From positions 18,374,917 to 18,438,916 of the forward strand of contig NC_092571.1 in the NCBI RefSeq assembly GCF_037975245.1: a stretch of 64,000 nucleotides of DNA. The letters are read 5' to 3'. Under the pieces are notes generated by a model. The model saw only the letters and a list, made by a program, of their open reading frames with translations, searched no databases and was not told the DNA's origin. A program made the position numbers and the translations under genes. Origin of the DNA: Apostichopus japonicus. Its lineage: Eukaryota > Echinodermata > Holothuroidea > Aspidochirotida > Stichopodidae. The stretch's first letter is position 1, and every line of letters starts with the position of its first letter. Shown in pieces: positions 38,766-49,772 of the stretch.

Positions 38766-39860
38766 CTACTCAAAATATTAAATTTGTGTTCACTGTCTCA
38801 CTCTACCAATATTTTAGCCATTTGAGATAAGGATTTGTAGATTGAAAAAGTGTTCGAAAAAGTTGTTACAATTTTTCATACAAACACTGTAGCCACAGTA
38901 TCTATAAAGTGTAGATACTTACATTGACAACAGTATGCAAATTAGTAGGGAACACACATACTGTAGTCACTGTATACCACCAAATATGTTGCTGTTATTC
39001 ACATTTAAACATTATTTATTATGATTATTTATATGATAGTTGATTTTAATGTCAGTCAGACAGGAGGTGAGCAGCAGGTGAATGTTTGATGTAATTTGAT
39101 TGTTGTTTCTCTCTGTATGAACTGGTAAGGTAAGTTGTATTCCTATTGTTTGTATTCCTATTGTTGTATTCCTATTGTTTGTGGCATGTCTACACACTTG
39201 AACAGTTGGTTGCTGGGGAATATACAGGATTTCTCAAGGGTAGGAGGGGTCGGGGGGGGGGCAGGAGAGAAGCGTCAATTACTATTTATGAAAACATCGA
39301 TGGATAAGAAAATATCAGCAAAGCGTAAGGAATGCCTGCGAGTAGCATCCTAAATGTTTCACCCAGTGCCTTGTGTTGAGCAAAACTTTTTATTTGTGGC
39401 TAATTTTTAGTGCCAAGAAAGGTTTCGGCCACGACTGTAGGCTTGTAGATTATCACAAATTGCATTTGTGCAGAATAAAGGTAAGGTTTGCTGTACTGCT
39501 ACTGTAAGGAGAAGACTCAATTACTTCCTGTTTAGATACAGCGTGCAGGCAGTGGTGGGTACTAATAGTGGGTAATAATATCTTGTTGAATCAAAGCCAA
39601 GTCAAGATTGATATGTACATACACATTTCTGTTTTAAGTTCAAAGAAACTTGACCTTTGATTTTACTGACAATTGCAGTGGATTAATAAACTAAAAGGTG
39701 ACTGACACACATGTTGAATGCTTTTGACTGTATTCGTGACATGCATCCACCTACTGTATCTGCTGTAGCACAACAATCCCAACCAAACGTTAAACTGTAT
39801 AATATGTATCGTTCAGTAAACTCTCATACAAGTGCATCAGATTATTTTTAAATGTTACAG

Positions 39861-39992
39861 ATGGATCCCATTAAATATTTATTAATTGGGCCAGGCCCTA
39901 ACGAGGAGGGACCAGAAGGCTACGGCCCCATTGAAGGATATCAGGTAGAGGGCTGGGAAAGTATGGGACAAGTAAAAATGCATTCTCAATAA
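39861..39992 (+). CDS. Possible small ORF or exon, 43 codons, unrecognised
   Basis: Directly after a TTACAG acceptor-like site, an ATG opens a frame of 43 codons (MDPIKYLLIGPGPNEEG at the start). The first 28 codons (39861-39944) end at CAG|GTAGAG, a possible donor. The stretch is clearly richer in GC and in Gly/Pro/Glu codons than the AT-rich DNA around it, so an internal exon or a conserved small ORF is possible. I recognise no family and no linked exons. Confidence 0.25.
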   Translation: MDPIKYLLIGPGPNEEGPEGYGPIEGYQVEGWESMGQVKMHSQ

Positions 39993-40555
39993 CGCTTAGG
40001 AATGGTTACTTCGTTTGCCGTATAGTCTTGCTGTTCATCTCTCTCTCTCTTTCAGATATAGAAGACTTAAAAATAAAATAATGTGTATCCATATCTCACT
40101 GTTTTTATTCTTTCTGTTTTTGCCTAGTATATTTCTTCTTCTTGTTTATCTTGTATATTTTATAATAAAATTCCGTACATTTGTGAACACTAAATTAAGA
40201 GAAAAAAAATAATAAGAAGAAGAAAGGAAAAAAAGGCATCTGTTTTATTCAAACCACTTCGTTGGAACACTTTTTTTTTTCTGTACTGAATACTCATGTC
40301 CCTCTTCAAAGCACTCATACTGACAGTACGAGCAGTATGAATATAATGTGAACTATCAGATCAAATTCATGAACTGCACATACTGCCAGTATGAGTGCTT
40401 TATAGCACGATATGGGAACCCCCCCTCTTTGGACCCCATTTCCTCCGATTACATAACGTCTTAAACACCACCTGCACTCTCCCTAACAAGAAATTGCTTC
40501 CATTGAGGATAGAAATACAACAATATTACTGAGGGGAAAGTGAATTAAACCTACT

Positions 40556-40830
40556 CAGTGGCATAATAAGCGGGTGCAGTCTGCCCGGGTACCAGTAAGG
40601 GGGGGGGGGAAGTGCCATGCACAGCCCCCAAAAGAATATTTTGAACAAACAATAGGAAAAATTAAGAAACATTCACTAAAGAATGAGAACATAAAATCAG
40701 TTCAAAGCTTTGTCAAAGGTAGCGCACTAGTTGCATCAAGGCCACCCTACATAAATAAATAATTCGCTATGGGTGGGGTACCCCGCCCCTTAGACCCCTG
40801 TAAAGCAAGCAGCCCGTCTAGACGTAATTT
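40556..40830 (+). repeat. Possible hAT-like repeat fragment with poly-G tract
   Basis: Begins CAGTGGCATAATAAGCGGG followed by a poly-G run, like other poly-G repeats in the window. The opposite end and a target duplication were not found, so the extent is a guess. Confidence 0.3.
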
Positions 40831-41906
40831 TCAGTTGGGGTGGGGGGGGCGAAGACCGTAGTAACCCCCCAGTAAATCTTCATGCATATACACATTTCAA
40901 GAGCTTTAACTTTAGAACCACGTTTAGACTCATCGTATGGTGGCCGTGTTTACATAGGTGACAACATAAAAAGCCTGAAGTAGGTCAGTTTGACACAATC
41001 AAACTTATACGTATTGGCCCTACTCTCAGAGATCGAGAAATGGCAGTCGACATTTAAATAAAATTTGGTTTCAAATTTTATTATAGGGCCTACCTTTCTG
41101 TATATATCGTACGATAGCCTATGTAAACTATGCTAAAGAAGTTACCAAGTTATAGTGCTGTTTTATTATTGAAGTTCAATAACGAACAAGAAACGAAGAA
41201 ATTAAAATAAGACACGGGTTGAGGGGCCTATACCATATGCTATGATAGTATGCGCGTTGTTCATCCCACGCTGTAGGATTCAGTACATATCTAACGTCTA
41301 TGGTATTGAGCAGAAGACAGACCCCTCTTTGTAAGTCTAAGAAAACGTCCGTATATCATTGTCGAGGAGACCCGCAAACTTGCGATTAAAAAAAAAGGTT
41401 TTAATAGCTGTAGACACCAGCTTTTAGTTGTCTTATTATGTGTGCAGCACTTGTATAAAGTACAATTTTATAATCTTCCCAGCTTGTATATGTAACCTAG
41501 TGCAAGGTGCCCCATACTAGGCCTAGTATTCATATATTTCCCAGTATTGTCGGTACTCGGTGAAAAGGCAGTATGTTTTAGTATAGGCTACCGTATTGAA
41601 GTCCTTTCAATATAAGATGCGTCCTATCATCTCCTATGTATGATTCGAAAATATGTATTGTTAATAACCAGATCTGGATACCATCAGCGGATAGAGTGAT
41701 AATTCAATCAGGGCCACTTATACTGATCGAACATTGTTTTAGTGCGGTCCGGTTATTTCCTTGTAATCGGAGTATTCGAGGTAATTTTAATTATTCCAAG
41801 TATTGATCGACCAACTTGTGTATAGCCTATAGTTCTGATACGACACATAATTGGCAGTACCAGGGTTCAGTTTTTTTTTTCAAGAAAACCATAGGGTTCT
41901 TCCCGT

Positions 41907-41912
41907 TTTATT
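41907..41912 (-). terminator. Polyadenylation signal AATAAA for the diubiquitin-like gene
   Basis: On the minus strand AATAAA lies about 124 bases after the stop codon at 42036, a normal position for the signal. Confidence 0.6.
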
Positions 41913-42035
41913 CTCCTCGGTTTTTTTTTCACCTTTGAAGACGGAAACCTGCGAACCCCGAATAAGAATTAGACAATCCTTCGCTCCCCTGTCTGTCCTA
42001 CCATCCGACCCATCCATGCATGACGAAAATGACCT

Positions 42036-42497
42036 TCACGAACCACCAGGTAGACGAAGCACAAGATGGAATGTGCTTTCTTTTTGGACATTATAATCGG
42101 CTAATGTTTTGGTGTCATTCAGGTATCTTCCCGCGTAAATGAGCCTTTGTTCAGCCACTGGTATTCCTTCCCTATCTTCGATTTTCCCCTTGACATCTTG
42201 TACTGTATCTTCGGGGCCTACCTCAATCTTGATCGTCTTCCCTGTAAGCATTTTCACGAATATCTGCGTTCCACCCTTGAGGCGCATCACGAGATGGATA
42301 GTGGATTCCTTTTGAATGTAGTAATCTGCCACGGTTTTCTTTTCGTCTAGTTGTACCCCAGCATATATGAGGCGTTGCTCTTCTGGTGGTATACCAATCT
42401 TGTCCTGTATCTTCTTCTTTACTGCAGAGAATTTATCCTCTGCTTCCACCTCGATAGTAATGGTTCTCTCCGTCAAAGTTCTCACAAAGAGCTGCAT
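42036..42497 (-). CDS. Divergent head-to-tail diubiquitin-like protein (two UBL units)
   Basis: 153 residues: two 76-residue ubiquitin-like units in tandem plus a final Ser. Unit 1 (1-76) starts MQLFVRTLT and ends MRLKGG. Unit 2 (77-152) starts [12 protein letters not shown] and ends LRLPGG-S. Both keep the L8/I44/H68/V70 patch, R42, R72 and the GG end. The extra Ser after GG resembles the cleavable tail of polyubiquitin precursors. In unit 1, K6, K11 and K48 are R, R and V. In unit 2, K33 and K48 are R and R74 is P. K27, K29 and K63 remain in both. I chose the inner ATG at 42497 because TCATTACAG|AT lies 29 bases upstream, like the 5' UTR intron of polyubiquitin genes; an ATG at 42551 lies in that intron. 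It could be an ISG15-like modifier, a fixed diubiquitin, or a decaying polyubiquitin copy, but the frame is intact. Confidence 0.85.
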   Translation of the reverse strand: MQLFVRTLTERTITIEVEAEDKFSAVKKKIQDKIGIPPEEQRLIYAGVQLDEKKTVADYYIQKESTIHLVMRLKGGTQIFVKMLTGKTIKIEVGPEDTVQDVKGKIEDREGIPVAEQRLIYAGRYLNDTKTLADYNVQKESTFHLVLRLPGGS

Positions 42498-42526
42498 GGT
42501 TGTTGTTGTATTTGTTTTTAAAATAT

Positions 42527-42535
42527 CTGTAATGA
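42527..42535 (-). promoter_or_regulatory. Candidate 5' UTR intron acceptor of the diubiquitin-like gene
   Basis: The minus strand reads TCTCATTACAG just before a short leader ending ACAACAACAACC-ATG. Ubiquitin genes often have an intron at this place. The matching donor was not identified. Confidence 0.5.
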
Positions 42536-42539
42536 GACG

Positions 42540-45500
42540 AAAGCAGGGCAACCAGTTGCGTGTATATTACGTATACTAAATGCTGATGAAACACTTGGAT
42601 TTATTTTTCCCCTGCATCTCCCTAATTATGACCGTAATCTTCATTTTTTGTAACAGCAAAGAACTTGAACATTACAGAGAGCTAAAACACAAATAATAAC
42701 AATAACATTTATCTATGTATTTCCTTTCGTGGAAAAAAAGTAGATTATACTATAGGGCCTACGCTGTGACAAACTATGTGTAACTTATATTGGAGAAGAA
42801 AATATTCCACACAGCTATTATAGTTGAAATGCCCATCTCAACATTTTGCCACTAACTCGAGATATGGTTAATTGAAAGCAACACATTTTGTCTACAGTTT
42901 ATATAGCTAAACCTTCAAGTGTTTCAGGAAGTTGGATCACGTACAGTAGTAGACAGGTCTGTGATGTCATCTGGGCAATTTCTCTTGAAAAGCTTAAGGC
43001 TATAAAAAATCTTTTTGCTTTATGTTTGAAACCTGATACCTTTGGAATATTTACAATTTGCCAAAGTTCTTTGTATTTAGAATTTCATCAAAATGTATGT
43101 TTTTTGTAGAAATACTATGTTCCTCTGTGGATAAAGGATCATTGACAGATGATAAAGAAGAACAAAGACAATTTCAGCTGAAGTGCCCCGAGGACCTCAT
43201 TTTTTTCTGTTGCCAGATGCATTTGCAGAACATTAAGAGAAAATATCTCGGACATGCAAAATGTTATGAGGATGTGCACGGTTTTCACCTAAAGATTCTG
43301 AAAATTTTCATCTATTTTATTACTTAGCCAATCAACTTCAGCCACCAGATCTTCCTTTTTAAATTCGCGTAGTCCTAGAAAATCTAATGGCTCCGAATGT
43401 ATACCGCTCGCCCCCCCCCCCCCCCACCCTTACCTCCATCCATGCCATGAAATTAGTGGAACAATTATTTATGCCAAATAACATTACGTCTCTACCGCCC
43501 CACCCACCACGAAGTAAGACCGTAACTCTCCGTCTAAATTTCCATAAATTTAAATTCTGAATGCACCAATGTCCATAAAGGCCCAACCACCAGAACAACA
43601 CCAGAATCAAATAGACATTGGGCCTACCTGTTCAAAGATCTGGTTATTATGTAGTGTAAAATACTCCCCGACGACGGTCGAATTTCGTGTCAAACGAGAC
43701 TAAGTTGCTGTCGGATCGATCCGATCTCAGTCGCACCCGGCAGGCTAAAATGGATTGCACTGTAGGCCGTATGTGCAAACGTTTCAGTTCACAGGTCTAT
43801 ACGCAGGTTAGCACTGCTTTATCAACAGAAAGTCGAACTACCATTCCAACCCTATGCAAGTCCCGGTTGCAACTTCCTACTTCGCGTCCACACACTGTTC
43901 GTTTATCTATTACTATAGTAGCAAAGGCCTTTATTCTTACTTCACAATATAAAACACATTCTTGCAAATTCAAAAGGCTGGATGCCAGTTGTAATATGGA
44001 GGTGACAGGCAATATACACTAAATCGGCTATATTGTATATGGAACAGTGGTGAATTTTGAAAACGGAATAATGCGGGGAATTCCCGAAGTTGCACAATGC
44101 ATCACAAGACGAAGACTTTATTGCCTGACATAAATGAATCTCTACTCGATACTCCTGAAACAGATTCACACGTTGTTAGATACACATATTGTCTCATAAT
44201 TTAATAGAGTATATTTTCGACTGAAAACATTATTTTGTCATAATTTGCTACTATGTAATAGCTCGCAGACGACAGCGCCCATGTTTTATTTATACAGCTG
44301 CTTGGTTTTAGTCGACTCAATATAGCCTACAATAAACATTGCCAACAGCCGTATATATGCACTGAAATAAGTGAAGACGCCCTCTTAATTCGACATGGCC
44401 AATTTAAATTGGTATTTGTCACTCTAAGTCGATGAAGACTAAGTTAAATTGACATATGCCGATTAAAATTTACTTGCAGCTCAAAGTTATGCTGTATTAT
44501 AGGTGACTCAAGTTCAACTCGTGCAGAAGGTGTGTTGTTATACCTCCATAATTATGTTCTCGCTAATTTTATCGAAAGGTGGTCAGACATTTATAACTGC
44601 AGACCTGCCAGTCCTCGGAATCGTTGATATGATTAAAATATGTGCATGATATGTAAATCGATGATATGTCGATTTAAACTGGTATATGTTAACCTATAAA
44701 GTATACATACATCGAATTCAATTGGTATATGTCGACTTTATCAGTATATTTGTCGATTTAAGCTGGATTAAGTCATTAAGAAATGTCGACTTAAATTTAC
44801 AAATAACGATTTATGATGTCGAATTAATTTACGTTTTTTGGGGGTGTTTTCATTTTATTTATTGCTTTGTATGTATAGGAACCACAAGGTAAAAAAGTCG
44901 GCTGGACAGACCTCTGTGTTATCCCTACATCATGTGTCATCAACTTGTCTATTTTATTTTGGTGTGAAATGAATCAAATTATACCGATTCCCTCTTTGTC
45001 TGGCACAGATGGCCCGCCATAGTGCTGCACTGATTACTAACAATCACGAACGTACAACAATGAAGGTGAAGTTAATCAAGTTTACCTCTAACTTATATAG
45101 CTTATTTATTGTTGCTTATGTGTATATGTTGTTTAAATTAACAACATTGTTTATCCAATTAATCTTCCATGTAGCTTAATGCAATCGTTATTTATATGAA
45201 CCCCCCCCCCCCCAAAAAAAAGGGGGGGAGAGTGATGTTACCGTCACGTCTTCATAATTACACCTCGCATGACGATGAAAAGGATATCTTGTAATGTAGG
45301 ATACAATGTAATTGGATACACACCATCCAGTACAACATCCATTGCTTGAAAAAGTATACTCCTGTGTGAATATTTGATAGGCCAGAAGCAAGCCTATACA
45401 TTCCATCAGTGAACAAGTTAACTTTGATTCATTGGTTGACAATTATAGTCAAAGTTCTGTGCGTCATATGCAGGCTGTGGATTGCCGTTTTTAATAAAAA

Positions 45501-45648
45501 CACATCTCCGTTTGTTTCACTGAAATAAGAGGTAAATGCGTACACATGCCCACACGCTCTGTTGTGTATTTTTCTAATGTTTGATATCGTTAAAAGTTAT
45601 AGGGCCGTTGAGCCACTGGAAACACGTTCCTTCCCCCCCCCCCCTTCC
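42540..45648. other. Intergenic region with degenerate repeats, no gene recognised
   Basis: Contains poly-C runs near 43411 and 45201. A stretch at about 44395-44830 repeats diverged motifs such as GTCGATTTAA and TTGGTATATGTCGAC roughly every 25-50 bases. Small open frames here show no domains. Confidence 0.45.
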
Positions 45649-45656
45649 CTTCCCAT

Positions 45657-47048
45657 CAGGGTTGGCATTTTCCGGGGAAAAACCTGTTTTTCCCACAGCG
45701 GTAAAAACCAGGTAAAAACCGGGAAAAACTGGTAAATACCGGTAAAAACCGCCTCCGTCTCGAAAACTAGTATTAATTGTCCGTAAAATGCAGGGTCATC
45801 AGTAGGCACGATATTGTTTCATGACAGGCATATTTTATTGAATATGGGAGTTTCTTAGCTTCATTTTGAGCTATTTTATCACATTCTTATTCTACTTTTT
45901 GTGGAAAAAAGAGTATTTTTCGTATTGCACATGTATAGTTATTCTGTCACGATCTCTTTAGCAGTATGCATTGCCTATTGCCCAAACCATTATAGGTCTA
46001 CACTGGGACATTCACCCCTCCTAAATTCTTCAGGCCTATTATGTGGCATGAACAGCGGAGGATAGAACGAAGTGGCGAACCATGGCATCCAAAGCCTCAA
46101 AGGGACAAGGAACCATATAATAATATAATATTATGTGCTCAGACAGTTCATTCCATTAATACAGTAGGCAACAGTCTATTGAGGTGAACTTCAATCCAGG
46201 GGGCTCAATAGAAACTGCTTTGAAACTTTGTAAGGCACATGGGCCCATTTAAAGTATTAAACGCACAATGGCCCTATGGAGCCATTCACACAACCAAACT
46301 GTTTACCTTGATGCAAACATGGTCCAATTATTATACAACTTCATGCATGAGTGATTAAACACTTTGAGGTGGACAGGTGAGGTGATACTGGGCACTTCCT
46401 GTGTATAGGCTAACTGAAGAGGTAGGAGTATCAACAACACAAGTAACTGTTCCAATTGCTACTTATTCTCAAATTAGTTGATGTCACAACAGTCACTTAG
46501 TATACAGTGCCTATAAGCAATAAAAGCATAGTACAGTGCGAAGTGTGAACAGAGTACAATTTATCGCAGACATGAAGTGATCATTCTTGGATGTGAATCA
46601 TCATTTGGATCTGAGCGGACTAATGTGGCATGGATAATATGACGAACCATAGCCCTAGGAGGCACCAACAGTTTGATACCAGTCCATTCTCTAGATAATG
46701 GAATTATGCATCTCGATAGGAAAAATAAAGTTGGTTGATTTGAGCATCCAATATATTATTTATTTGAATTATTTATAATAGTCTAATCGGTAAACTCACA
46801 AGTTATAGATCATAGCTGTTCTTTGGATGTAACCCAACCCCCTACCATAAGATGCCATTTCCTTGTAAATTCTATGCTCCTCCACAAGTTCCACATGAGT
46901 TTTTAGGAATTCTATATAATTTGAGGTTTTTCCCGGTTTTTCCCAGTTTTTCCCACTTATAGGTGGGAAAGGCCTCCCGGTAAAAACCGGTAAAAACTTG
47001 TTTTTACCGGGGCGGTAAAAACCGCCCGGTAAAAACCGGCCAACCCTG
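45657..47048. mobile_element. hAT-type non-autonomous transposon, 1392 bp, 8-bp target duplication
   Basis: Exact CTTCCCAT flanks both ends (45649-45656 and 47049-47056). The terminal inverted repeats are CAGGGTTGGC at each end. Subterminal regions carry many GGTAAAAACC/GGTTTTTACC repeats in both orientations (45665-45755 and 46925-47040), which could bind transposase and form cruciforms. No transposase frame is present. Confidence 0.88.
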
Positions 47049-47301
47049 CTTCCCATTTCCGTTTTGTTTTTGGTTTGTTTTCTTGTGTGTTTTGTCTTTT
47101 TTGCAAATGGCTTAACTTATTACATGGACGCAAAGTCGAGAACAAAATGTAGCTAAAATGTTGGTAATGATATTGCCTAAGTTTGCACATGCGGCCCTAG
47201 GCCTCTTACCAAAGCAAAATAGTCTCTCTAATAGGAGCAGACACCCCTAACATTACGCCGCTCCATAAAATTTGGATTCGTAACACATATAGTCTTTTGG
47301 G

Positions 47302-49348
47302 CAGTGTTTTCCTAACCATTGTCCCCCCCCCCCCCACGAACCCCCTGTGGATGTCAGAGATGTCCACGAACCCCAACTTTTCGAGACACGATCTGAGTCA
47401 TTATTATACTACGCATAACATTGCTTCGTAAAAGATCAAGTTCATAGTGTAACATTGTGTAACCCCTCCTTTCCTTCGGTAAGGGTAATTAGGACAATGG
47501 GTCAGCAATATGTGTTTCAAGTGGGCCTAGGCTTCAAGACAGGATAAAATTGTCTCCATGTCTGAATGGTTCAATGCTGATATTCAAAACAACTGCTGAG
47601 TCAGTTCTACACAGGTTTACAATGAGAGACACAAAACACAAAGAAATGTACCATGAACTACTTATATTTTCAATCCTCCAATTATGGGAAATGGGGATGT
47701 TATAAGGCTATCAATGGCACAAAACAATAAAAAGTATCTACATTACAAAATATGTCAACTTGACCACACTCTTAGATAAGCATACTTGCAGTTACATAAC
47801 ATACTGGTTACTGTGGTACTGAACACTGTACATCAAGATGCAGCACAGGTGGTAAAGACAATATTAACAATAATAAGGTTACAGTGTGCACTGTACTATA
47901 CACTGAACATTTAGAACTTAGAAAACTTAAACTTATTGTCTATGGCCATGACAAAGGTTACAATAAAAGAATACTTAAACTTATCTGGTTTTACACTGGT
48001 GCTGTCGCTAACTGCTCGCTTTCTTTCTTCAACGCGGAAAGTTCATTTTCGCGAATTAAGGTTCCGGTGTACATCAGTGTGCTCCATAATAGACTTGGTA
48101 ATATACTGCAGTCCAGCGATTTACAAAACGGTATGACAATTTCATATAGTAGTTTAGAGTGACATCTACAGCTCGGTGGGGTAGAATCCGGTTCCTTAGG
48201 TAAATACAAAGTACAGGTAGGCTCCAAGAACAGCAATTAAGTAAAATATGAAAAGTCCATGGTTACCATCTCGGCAAGATTCAGAACAGTGGCCACAAAG
48301 ATACTAATATGACATTCTCATCATAATTTAAGAATATAACTTTACATGATGAACATCTTCAAAACTCCCTATTTATACAACACTTTTTCCTTTAATAAAA
48401 ATATTATAAGTACAATAGATCAAACAAGAGAAGCCTTGCTCTCTCCAGGTGAAGAATCGAACTCTAACTATATCAAGATACAATGTTACCAGAACTATGT
48501 GACAACAAGTGACAACAACTCTAGGCCACATGGCTTCCCCACATCCTATTGGTTACTTCTAGCAATGATCCCGTTGACCAACTAATATGATGACCAATCA
48601 GTAATTACATGATGGATTAGTCCTTATAAATATTCATGTCGCCATGTGCCTTCCCTTCCCCAGCACTGGGCTATTTTGTAACCCTTTCCCACCAATACAC
48701 TGTGACTCTAAATACTATTGTCCCAGGTATAAACCACAAGCGCTGTCTAACAGGCTCAGTTTATCTCAGGAGAGATACAGTAGCAAAGATACATACAAAA
48801 AGGCTTTGTGAAAGTAAAATAACCATCACTAATCTGCAATATACTCAGCAGAGGCAGGAAGTATCTGTTTACTCTTTTTAATTAAAACTATCTACACTAT
48901 TAACAGAAACTGCTTCTACTAGCAAGTGAAAACAACAAACCCACTGTGTCACTCATGACACCAGGGTTACAATTGTAATGAAAAAACAAACAAGAGATGA
49001 ACAAATATTTATTTGGAAATTTCAGGATCAGATCTGCTCTTTATCTTCATGACGTACTGTCATGCGTACACCAACTTCACCAAAGTCATGCGGCCAGTGT
49101 CGGTTTCATAATTCAGTTATTTTTCACATGCACGGTACGGTATACTACTATGGCGACAAATGCGTATGGAACGCGAAAAGAGATTGTCGATAGGTACGAC
49201 TTTTGTACATTACTAAATTATATGATATATCAGAGTTTAGTTCAACAAAAAGTACTCTAGTTTTGACTTTCAGACATGTCTCACGACCCCCCTGGGATGG
49301 ACTCACGCACCCCCTGTGGGTTCATGCACCCCAGTTAGGGAGCCCCTG
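47302..49348. mobile_element. Probable older hAT element, about 2.05 kb
   Basis: The left end CAGTGTTTTCCTAACC and the right end, in reverse complement CAGGGGCTCCCTAACT, share a CAG.G..T.CCTAAC pattern. Flanking octamers CTTTTGGG and CTTTAGAG match at six of eight positions, as a decayed duplication would. Near the ends there are related CACGAACCCCCTGTGG-like and CACGCACCCCCTGTGG-like motifs. No transposase was found. Confidence 0.5.
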
Positions 49349-49772
49349 CTTTAGAGTGTCATGGAAAGTCATATAAATATACAAGCATTAATTACCTTTA
49401 ATTTCCTGACTGGTGATAGAACCATTTGGCATCTAAGGCCCCGCCATATGGAAACAAAATGTTATCAAAGGGGAGGAGTTCCTCCTCATAGCGGACTTCA
49501 GCAAAAAAAAAAAACTCCCCACCCCCATCAGCATTCGAGTTCGAACAGAGGGTGGAGCCTATGGCGTCATGGTAAGGCATAGACATGTGTTAATTAAATT
49601 TAAATTACGTAACATATATTAATGATATGGATACAAATTTGGTCGGCCAACGCGACTACATTCCACTCGGTGATCAGTAACCTTGGAATAGCGACGTTGG
49701 AAAAAATTACGTCATTTATAGGCATCGCTTATTTTAGTTAAAACAACCATTTCTACTTCACAATATGATGAA

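Noticed and set aside
38189-38825. Long overlapping open frames on both strands, up to 194 codons
   Set aside because: They are produced by the 19-bp minisatellite, whose unit has few stops in any frame; no domain or gene structure.
42498-42551. Upstream ATG extending the diubiquitin-like frame by 18 residues
   Set aside because: A splice acceptor lies between the two ATGs and the inner ATG starts the canonical MQ of a ubiquitin unit.
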